A stretch of DNA of 64,000 nucleotides from Ecdyonurus torrentis (Eukaryota > Arthropoda > Insecta > Ephemeroptera > Heptageniidae). The notes beneath the pieces are model-generated. The model saw only the letters and a list, made by a program, of their open reading frames with translations. It had not been told where the DNA came from and did not search any database. The position numbers were made by a program, and so were the translations under genes. Below are positions 56,137 to 64,000 of the stretch, one piece after another. The stretch is from the NCBI GenBank assembly GCA_949318235.1, contig CASGGR010000024.1:62001-126000 (forward strand). The letters run 5' to 3'. Each line of letters begins with the position of its first letter. Position 1 is the stretch's first letter.

Positions 56137-56497
56137 ATATTTTTTTGTCTGCGTGCGTGCATTACTTTCCAAATTTCATATTGTTTATGGTTATATTATA
56201 TACAATTTTATGATATAAATTTTGGCATGTGTGGTCCATCTATAATTCCCCAAGCTATCTATATAAAATATTTTTGGTATAATTTTACCTGGTACGCATT
56301 ATTGATTGCAGTATTTTATTACACAAGATTTATTTATCTTTTTTTTTTTTTTTTTTTTTTCAACAGTCACATTTTATATATTATATAGTTTTATTTCTAA
56401 GCCAAAAAATAAATAAAGGAAAATTACCTAATATAATTATTTTGTAATAAAGTAAAGAGATTTTGTTTTTGTTTTTGTTTTTATGTATGGACAGTAA

Positions 56498-57073
56498 AGG
56501 TGGAGACAGCGGTCAAATTATCGCAATCGCATTCCCATTAAAATGTGACTGCGATAGCTGAGCAAACAGTGGTCAAATTTTTACCCCTAAAAGTTTTGTG
56601 ATAAACGGCCATTTAAAATGGCGGACCATGCCCAGCTGACAAAAATAGAAAAGAATAATAAATTAATAATAGAGGTTTTTAAGCAAAATTAAGGATTTGC
56701 ATTTATTTGTAGTGTTAAAAAAATTAATTACATACTAAAAATTTTATATCAGACCTTTTTTATTATTAATAAGATTTAACACAATGCACACAGGAGTTAA
56801 AAGAGTGGTTTGAATTTGGCGCGAGACATAATATACGATTGTCATCTGCCGATGCCTGAACGGCGCGTCTGATTGGCCCACGTCATACCGCATTCTTTAT
56901 GTTTTCGCAAAAGTTAGGTGAAGCCTAACTTATGCGAAGCGCATTACCGCTACCGCAAAAGTTAAAGAAATGCGCCAGCTCTTAGCGCGTAAACCCGCTA
57001 GCCAATCAGAGAGCTAGTTTACTATCGCTGTCACAATAAAAACGCGAAACTTTGACCGCTGTCTCCACCTTAA
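56498..57073. mobile_element. Inverted-end DNA transposon, about 576 bp, non-autonomous
   Basis: The left end is AAAGGTGGAGACAGCGGTCA and the right end the inverse, TTGACCGCTGTCTCCACCTT. The terminal repeat is about 22 bp with one mismatch. The interior is GC-richer than its surroundings (GCGCATTACCGCTACCGC, CAATCAGAGAGCTAG) and contains no frame of useful length. TAA lies on both sides. Confidence 0.82.
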
Positions 57074-57094
57074 GAGAGGTAAACTACACTCAGG

Positions 57095-57225
57095 CCAAAA
57101 AAAAGGTCGTTCCCGCCAAAATAAGCTGTATCCGTGGTGCTAAACCAATCAGAGAGCGTGTTATAAACCTACTAGCCAATCTCATTGGACTTTACATAGT
57201 TAATTACACTGTATCCGCTCGAATA
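57095..57225 (+). repeat. CCAAT-rich dispersed repeat, copy 2
   Basis: AAGCTGTATCCGTGGTGCTA, AACCAATCAGAGAGCG, TGTTATAAACCTACTAGCCA and TTACACTGTATCCGC match the copies at 8035 and 58555. It directly follows the 56498-57073 transposon. Confidence 0.72.
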
Positions 57226-57482
57226 CGGGGGCTTAGTAAGACATGCAGTAAAACAAGAAAAAAAAATATATAGTATTAGGTATTAGGAGAAGTGTATAAT
57301 ATAAGACTTAAAAACTGAAAGGTGTAAAGAGTTTATTTTTCTTATTTTAATTATTTTAAATACATTTTGACAAATCAGAAATATCGGTGAGGTGCACAGG
57401 AAAAGCTTGGGATCTTTATATTATATCACTATAGGGATTAATTCTCCATGAATAATTTTATAGTGTATACTGCGGGACCAAG

Positions 57483-57508
57483 ATTTTTTTTTTTTTTTTT
57501 TTTTTTTC
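57483..57508. repeat. Poly(T) run
   Basis: About 26 T's. The 57240-58190 interval is otherwise AT-rich without a recognisable gene or transposon end. Confidence 0.85.
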
Positions 57509-58190
57509 TTTTTTGAGAAAACTATAATTGTTTTGAGAGCAGAAATATTGAAAGATATAAAATAGAAACACATAAACTGTGGTACTATAACAAAAAAAAA
57601 AAAAAACTCATCGCCGCGATAATCTCAATAAATGATATTTATATAAAACTATTAGAGTGATTAACGTATACATTAAATTACATAATATCATATATATTTA
57701 TATACTGTCAATAAAATATTGCATTGATTAATACAGGAAAACACATAATACTTAATTTACATGGTGAACATTTTACTTCACCTGCTACAGTATATTTAAC
57801 ATAGACTTTTATATGTCTATAATATAAGATTATAACCACTGTAATCACAACCCACTGATTTGGTCATTATTTAACCTAATGTTTACCCTGTCACCAGGTG
57901 TTTCTAACTGTAAGTGTTAAAATAATAAAAAAGCAAATTTTGAACATTTTTAAATATTAAAAAAAACAGCGACCTTTTATTATATGATTTAATTACTATG
58001 TCATAAATGCATGCATTTATAACATAGTAATTAAAGATTATAAGCAGCTTGCTCTCTATATAATATAGAATTAGAAGCAATAAATAAATTAACCTAATAA
58101 AACTAATTAATATTTTAGAAATTCAAATTAAAAACATGTATATTATTGAAAATTATAGCTTTTTAAATGCAATAAAATGTTTTATAATTC

Positions 58191-58408
58191 AATGGAGGAT
58201 ATCGGTTTAGCGCGCGGGGAGATGCGGGGAAAGCTAAGGGTCCCCTAATTTAACATTACGCTTATGGGTAAAAACATGTTTTTTGCGATTTTTGAGAAAA
58301 CTACTCCACCGATTTCGGAGAAATTTGAATGAGAAATTCTAGACATACTTTTACGTGTTTTAAGCCATAGTCATTTTTAAGCATTTTTTTAAACCGATAA
58401 CCTCCATT
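58191..58408 (+). mobile_element. Family G inverted-end transposon
   Basis: It runs from AATGGAGGATATCGGTTTAG to AAACCGATAACCTCCATT, about 218 bp. The interior has AGCTAAGGGTCCCCTAATTT and AACATTACGCTTATGGGTAA, shared with the inverted copy at 55078. Confidence 0.85.
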
Positions 58409-58554
58409 AAAAAACACATGGAAAGTATATATTCCGTAATTTATGCTGCATTTATGTCATTTTAGCATTAGTGATCCTAAATTAAAACAACATGAATAAT
58501 TATGCTGTACAACCCACAGTACAACATAATATTTACACGTATATACCAAAACAA

Positions 58555-58680
58555 CGCCTTTCCCGGCAAAAGCTGCATCCGGGGTGCTAAACCAATCATA
58601 GAGCGTGTTATAAACCTACCAGCCAATCACAGTTGACTTTACGTAGTTAATTACACTGCATCCTCTCGAATTAGTATTGG
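58555..58680 (+). repeat. CCAAT-rich dispersed repeat, copy 3
   Basis: GCAAAAGCTGCATCCGGGGT, GCTAAACCAATCATAGAGCG and AGCCAATCACAGTTGACTTT are in the same order as the other two copies. Confidence 0.72.
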
Positions 58681-58806
58681 GAGAATTGTACGTATATGCT
58701 TTGTAACATAATTATCATGACAGAATAGCATAAATTATGTTGTACTGAACAAATTGCAAATGAGCTAGCAAAATTATTATTTTTGTCCTTGTACACAAAT
58801 ATTTAA

Positions 58807-59141
58807 AGGAATAGACCAGAGAAAAACATAAGCATTTATATCACAAAACACTTGATGGGATTTACAAAAATAACTTTAGTTTGTCTCAAAACCGAACTGT
58901 AGCTCCGTAGCACTGATCAGATAATTCGATTTATGCAACCCGCACAACATTTTCATACTAATTTTTGCATGTTTCTGACGTCATAAACATGAATTTTCAC
59001 GCAAATTGCATACTTTACAGTTTTTTCACGCTCTCTGGAGGGGCTACATTAACATTCTGGTAAAAATTGTCATCAGTTTTGAAGATCCCATGTTGTGTTT
59101 ATTCATTAAAAAACACATGTTGTTTTATGTGGTCTATGGCT
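58807..59141 (+). mobile_element. Family B (TTAA-type) transposon, intact
   Basis: It is flanked by TTAA at 58803-58806 and 59142-59145. The ends are AGGAATAGACCAGAGAAAAA and the inverse, GTGGTCTATGGCT. It is almost the same as the copy at 17977, differing at scattered bases, and contains TTTCTGACGTCATAAACATG. Confidence 0.92.
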
Positions 59142-59509
59142 TTAAATTTAAATAATAATCTACAATCTACCTACATGTATAATAATCATATAAAAGATAA
59201 TCATATAGTAATTAAAACAAATAAAATATGCCAGACGGTGTGAAGTTTCTATATCGTAATGAAGTAATGACCTACCCTAATAATAAAAATAAATTTGCAA
59301 TGCAAATATAAATAATATGATGATTTTTATCAAACCTACACGCTCGAGTTCCGCTCATATATGTAGCTCGCTCGCCACGTGACTTTTATAAAAACTACCC
59401 TCCAGCATTTTTTTTTTTTTGAACCGCGTGTTACATGCGTGAGTGAATGCGTGATTAATTGTGTGTGTAACCTTTTTCTATATCACTCTGTCTTAATTGA
59501 TTTTAAATT

Positions 59510-59513
<4 letters not shown>

Positions 59514-59572
<59 letters not shown>
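59514..59572. repeat. (CT)n microsatellite
   Basis: About 58 bp of CT. Confidence 0.95.
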
Positions 59573-59577
<5 letters not shown>

Positions 59578-59785
59578 TCATGCTGAAAACCCATATCAAA
59601 ATTTTATAGCTGTCAGAATTAAAAATGATTTTTTATTTCTTTCAAACTTTGGGCTGCAGCGTGATCAATGATCATTATAGAATATTTAACTATTATAATA
59701 TGATGCGGAAAATAAACGGAGTTTACGTGTGAATAAGGAGAGTGACTTCGTGAAAAAAATGACCACTAATGGCAGGGTATACAGA

Positions 59786-59910
59786 AGGAAGCTCCGTGGA
59801 AAAAAGGACCTCGGAAGGTCCTACTTGTGCGCAGCTCGCTGACACGCTATACCTGTGCGTGAAGGCAGGTAGGTCCTTTTATCCGAGGACCTTTTTTCCG
59901 CCGACCTTCT
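59786..59910. mobile_element. Fold-back element with repeated AGGACCT motifs
   Basis: The left arm is GAAGCTCCGTGGAAAAAAGG, then ACCTCGGAAGGTCCTAC. The right arm is GTAGGTCCTTTTATCCGAGG, then ACCTTTTTTCCGCCGACCTTC. The arms pair with a short extra segment on the right. The centre is GC-rich (GCGCAGCTCGCTGACACG). A 62-codon frame over it is not supported. Confidence 0.55.
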
Positions 59911-60011
59911 TTCAGACAATACAATACCTAATGAAGGTGACATTATACCTACCATAAAGGTATGTCTCGCCTAGATTAGGTCACAATTTACCTATAGATT
60001 TCACTATAGTA

Positions 60012-60275
60012 TATAGGGTGTACGAATTCATGTTAAAGTCAACGCCATGTTGGATAACTCAATAACATGGGTGACATAGGAAACTAACTCATTTGCCAGT
60101 TTAAAAACAGTATATGCCAATATTTTTGAAAACATTGATGTTGTTAATATGTTGAATTAATATCTCAAGTATCCGAGAAAAATAACAATAACAAACAGCT
60201 CAGCAATCTTATTCACTATACTCCAGTATGGCCTCCAAGCGCATTAAATATGATGTCATGCGGATACACCCTATA
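60012..60275 (+). mobile_element. Family A transposon with internal deletion
   Basis: TATAGGGTGTACGAATTCAT to GCGGATACACCCTATA, 264 bp. The segment between AACAATAACAAA and CTCAGCAATC, about 45 bp in other copies, is missing. It belongs to the GTTGGATAACTCAATAACAT subfamily. The CRE is changed to TGATGTCA. Confidence 0.86.
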
Positions 60276-60310
60276 GTAAACCATTGCCAAAATAAGATGA
60301 GAGGTTATTT

Positions 60311-60487
60311 TAACCGGAAGCACCCCCTTTTCTCAGATTCTAATCAAAAAGTTATAGGAATAAAATTTAACCTAACGTTATTAAGTTTAATATTATTTAA
60401 TATTATACATTGATTATAATAACTGTACAATTTTTTAGTGTTTATCTGGAGAAAATTTGTTTGCGAAAAAGGGGTACATCCGGTTGT
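60311..60487. mobile_element. Family F inverted-end element
   Basis: The ends are AACCGGAAGCACCCCCTTTT and the inverse, GAAAAAGGGGTACATCCGGT plus TGT. The interior is AT-rich and matches 30975-31117 in part. Non-coding. Confidence 0.65.
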
Positions 60488-60640
60488 ATAATATGAATCT
60501 CTGATATTGTTTTGTCCGCAGGATGTATATCAATAACTATTTCAGAGGTTAATATTAAATTTACCTATTGCAATTTACAGGATTCAATTACATGCCAAAG
60601 TAACATTATTCCGTGAATGTAAATATTCTTTGTTGTGTTT

Positions 60641-60826
60641 CATTTCATTTCACCGACCAGCCTGCCTAGACGTTTCCATGGTTTCTCTAGGCTGTCATGG
60701 CGAATGCCGAGCTGTGTATACTTAGGCCGTGGCCGGCCCGTGTGTGCTTTTCCATTAAATGGAAAGTCCTTACCTGTCGATCAGACAGTCTTGACTGGGA
60801 TGGGTGTAGCGTGTAGCACAATAACA
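60641..60826 (-). repeat. Family E interspersed repeat, copy 3
   Basis: The longest copy. Read on the minus strand it holds CCCATCCCAGTCAAGACTGT, GACAGGTAAGGACTTTCC, GGCCGGCCACGGCC, then AGAGAAACCATGGAAACG and a GTGAAATGAAATGAAA tail. The short plus-strand frame over it is not a gene. Confidence 0.75.
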
Positions 60827-61280
60827 CAATATGACAAAAAAAAAAATGTTACATTGCTCTCCTTTGATCAAAAAATCTATTTATTTATTTATGATATTGA
60901 TAACATTGAAACTTCAAGTTCACGTTTATTTTACACCCTTTTTTGTCCCTATGGATTTAAAAAGCAGTTAAGATAACATTTTTCAATGCTGACAGCCTCC
61001 TCTAATCACTAAGACCTCAATCGAAGATCATTTTACCTAAAATTGATACTTAAATTGCATGGTAATCAATTTCATTATAGCAATATAATAGCATGTAATT
61101 TAAGGGTATAATTTTTCATTTTATTATAAAAGCAGGTGCGTTAGACAATAATTAAAAGATTAATAATTATAAACAAATATTAAATTTGATATAATAATTT
61201 TAAGATGCTATTTAAGTTTTATATAATATATAAGGAAATATAAAATTTGTGTGGGTACAATTTGAATCGCTTTTGTATTC

Positions 61281-61281
<1 letters not shown>

Positions 61282-61373
<92 letters not shown>
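61282..61373. repeat. (GA)n microsatellite, about 92 bp
   Basis: A perfect GA tract. Confidence 0.97.
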
Positions 61374-61375
<2 letters not shown>

Positions 61376-61400
61376 CCTGCAAAAAGAATAAAGAAAAAAT

Positions 61401-61762
61401 TATAGGGTAGTTGCACCCATAGATTTAAGCTTGCGCTTCGACGCCATAATTGAGTTGAAAGTAACATCATTCATCATATTCTTTATTATATGGTAACATT
61501 AACAAATATAGCAAAATATCATTTTCCACCATTTAAAAAATAACAAACCAAAACAAAAAGTAAAATATCAATAACTACTGTTGATCATAGGTTAAAATGA
61601 GCTGTTGAGAGAAAGATAAAAAATTATTAATATAATACACATTGATTTTTCTACAAAATCAAGAAACAAACAAACAAAAAACGACGTTTGTCCTACTGGG
61701 AAATGTAATTATGTCATCACGCATTTAAAGCGCAAACTTTAATGCCACCATTCCACCTCATA
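61401..61762 (+). mobile_element. Diverged relative of family A
   Basis: It starts TATAGGGTAGTTGCACCCAT, has GCTTCGACGCCATAA near the left end, ACGTTTGTCCTACTGGGAAA in the middle, and ATGCCACCATTCCACCTCAT at the right end. The order matches family A, but similarity is patchy and an AT-rich stretch is inserted. Confidence 0.6.
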
Positions 61763-61983
61763 GTTTTAATTAGGATATAAGATGAAAGAAATGAATAAAG
61801 AGTTTGGAAACTTTAAAAAATATGCAATAATCTTTATTTAATCATGTTTTCGAAATAGGCTTAATCACTGCAACAAAATATCAGCCTTTTTTATTATTAC
61901 GATTTTTTTTTATTAGCTTAAAACACGTTAAAGTGTGTCAAATGAGCCTCAATAAAAAAATTCCTGCATCAGTAACTTTCTCA

Positions 61984-62008
61984 AAAAAAAAAAAAAAAAA
62001 AAAAAAAA
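61984..62008. repeat. Poly(A) run
   Basis: About 25 A's. Confidence 0.85.
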
Positions 62009-62371
62009 GGCCCACAATGCTAAACGATAAGAAATTTAGGGTACCTATTTTTATCTCACACCACCTGTGAGTGACTTTTAACACACTCCACCGATAAGAC
62101 CCATTGTTTTACTATATGTAACAGAATGCTGCAAGGTTTATATTATAGTCACTACGTGTGTAGAGTTTCCTTTTGCGATATAAATAAGATAACTTTTTCA
62201 ATCGCGTATGTTTCTTATTGTTGTACCTCAATTACTGTTTAAGATTTTTTTTCTTGAAAAAATAATGTTTTCTTTTTTACCTATTTACCAGCTGCCGTAT
62301 ATGTGATGTTTTGTATAATATACGTTCATACACACGCCTTAGGCTATTTCTGACGTGTTATGACGTCTTGC

Positions 62372-62373
<2 letters not shown>

Positions 62374-62413
<40 letters not shown>
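62374..62413. repeat. (CT)n microsatellite
   Basis: About 40 bp of CT. 62414-62995 is AT-rich with poly(T) runs and nothing else. Confidence 0.93.
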
Positions 62414-62416
<3 letters not shown>

Positions 62417-62995
62417 CTCTGACCACCTTTGACCTCACACCCTAATACAAAATCTTAAGAAAACAGCTGCACAATGAGCAACCCTACCTCATGGCTACCT
62501 TTTTTTTTTTTTTTTTTTCTTGTTCTTTTTTTATTTATTTTCTTTTCTTATTATACGATTGTGTCTGATTTTTTTTTTTTATTCAACCCCTTCCAAAAAA
62601 TTATTATTAATTTTATGTTTACATGATTTTTTTTTCTTTTTTGCTTCTATTTTCCACCTGTTTCAATTTTCCCTCGAAAAAAATTAAGTTGTGTTTTTTT
62701 ATATAAATATTCCCAATAGATCAACACCTTTGCATATACATACATCAGTTATGATTTGTTATATTTAATTTTTGTATAATTTGTTTATCTTAACTTCAGA
62801 ATATTTAATTAAATATTATGTTTATGAGAACCTAATGAAAATGCAACTATCAGAGGAAACGATTTATTATTATAATTAATTATTTTTTATGGTACAATTT
62901 AAAAATTTACCAAAAAATAATGATTATTTATTTAAAAATAATGGGAGCTAATTTTATTTTCATTTTATATTATTATTATTATACTAACTATGATT

Positions 62996-63001
62996 TCTCT
63001 C

Positions 63002-63061
<60 letters not shown>
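62996..63061. repeat. (CT)n microsatellite
   Basis: About 65 bp of CT with one CCC interruption. Confidence 0.95.
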
Positions 63062-63064
<3 letters not shown>

Positions 63065-63129
63065 ATAAGTATGGGGAAAAGGGTAAATGATTAAATGATT
63101 AGTTCATTCTGTAAAATATACACAAATAT

Positions 63130-63179
63130 TGAGCCAGCTTCGATATTTTAAATATGACGTCATGCGCATACACCCTATA
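63130..63179 (+). mobile_element. Family A terminal fragment
   Basis: Only the last 50 bp of the family remain: AAATATGACGTCATGCGCAT, then ACACCCTATA. It directly abuts the next copy. Confidence 0.8.
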
Positions 63180-63487
63180 GAGTCTATTTATGCATTCATG
63201 TTACAGTCGACGCCATGCTGGAAAACTCAATACATGGACCGGTATAGGAAAATAACTTATTTGGGCAGTTTAAAAATACTATATAAGCATTATTTTTAGA
63301 GCATCGATTAATAGGTTGAATAAGTACCTCCTCTCGTATGTGAGAAAAATAATAGTTACAAAAAAATTAACCAATTTCTTAAAGAAAAAAAAAAAGCCAA
63401 AAATAAAGTTTGTCCTATGCTAAAATGTTATTCATTACTCCAGCTGCAAAGCGCATTAAATATGACGCCATCCGCATACACCCTATA
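63176..63487 (+). mobile_element. Family A transposon
   Basis: It runs from TATAGAGTCTATTTATGCAT, with GTCGACGCCATGCTGG after it, to ATCCGCATACACCCTATA. It shares its TATA with the fragment on its left. The CRE is changed to TGACGCCA. Confidence 0.85.
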
Positions 63488-63829
63488 TATATAACGCCAA
63501 CAAGAAGCGTATAGCACAATACTTTATAAATTGACTTTCTACTGTCATTTATTATTATTTTATATAAAAAAAATATCATAATAGAAAATATTAAAATTAT
63601 GCAACTGACATGTAAATTTTTATTTTCAATTCAATTTCCAAATTATTATAATATTTATAACAAATATACGCACCGTTGTATAAATTATAAACAAATCAAA
63701 ATAAAATTCTATACAAAAGCCTCGGTCAATCAAACATATAGCTTCTCATTCTCTCTATCTCATAATGTACTGTGTATATTTATGACAAGTTGCTGACATG
63801 CAAAGATAGATAACTAGAATGTAGTTAAC

Positions 63830-63862
63830 CCTCCCCCCCCCCCCCCCTCTCTCTCTCTCTCT
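63830..63862. repeat. Poly(C) and (TC)n tract
   Basis: About 17 C's followed by a short TC tract. Another (CT)n tract lies at 63954-63985. The 65-codon frame at 63599 is not supported. Confidence 0.9.
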
Positions 63863-63952
63863 TCTGTATTATGCTTATGCATGTCATGGATAAGAGTACT
63901 TAGCGGTCACTCCACACTGCTTATTAAAAACTTACTTATTATATTATCTTCA

Positions 63953-63986
<34 letters not shown>

Positions 63987-64000
63987 GTAAGGGAACGTCA

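Noticed and set aside
55930..56388. 152-codon plus-strand frame
   Set aside because: It is composed of (TTA)n, (TA)n and poly(T) translations (Tyr/Ile/Phe runs), with no domain and no splice context.

Overview
The window is a strongly AT-rich stretch of animal nuclear DNA. It holds one recognisable cellular gene, many transposon relics and a very high load of simple repeats. The gene lies on the minus strand and is a Myc transcription factor. It is split over three coding exons (join of 47541-46752, 36500-36149 and 35420-35123, minus strand), which together encode 479 residues. The basic-helix-loop-helix region resembles what I recall of arthropod Myc proteins, so an invertebrate, possibly an arthropod, is my best guess. 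I cannot name the species.

Layout. 1-30 kb is gene-poor flank downstream of Myc. It holds tetranucleotide arrays (AAAT, GAAC, GAAT/ATTC), (TA)n and (GA)n tracts, and many short non-autonomous DNA transposons. It also holds a complete 5.5-kb LTR retrotransposon with apparently identical 1,114-bp LTRs and no coding capacity (18635-24132), and a Jockey-like LINE fragment (about 27880-28560). 30-35 kb is AT-rich sequence 3' of Myc. 35.1-47.5 kb is the Myc gene: a 728-bp intron 2, a 10.25-kb intron 1 that is poor in transposons and rich in CACGTG E-boxes, and an acceptor site just 5' of the start codon that implies an untranslated upstream exon. 47.6-53 kb is the upstream flank, with a possible promoter or first exon near 50.8-51.1 kb. 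53-64 kb returns to transposon- and microsatellite-rich flank.

The short transposons fall into a few families. Family A is about 310 bp, has AGGGTGTATGC-like inverted ends and TA/TATA flanks, and shows about 15 copies. Family B is about 320-335 bp, has AGGCATAGA-like ends and TTAA target duplications (piggyBac-like), and shows five copies plus related fold-back elements. Family C is about 290 bp, with CACTCTAAAAT-like ends. Several insertions are nested, so their order can be read directly: A in A, C in A, B in C, and a TTAA fold-back element in A. Many of these unrelated families carry the CRE palindrome TGACGTCA.

Myc is expected to pair with Max, bind CACGTG and regulate growth genes. The clustered CACGTG sites in its own first intron suggest autoregulation or Max-network control. 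I found no other protein-coding gene, tRNA or rRNA that I can support.
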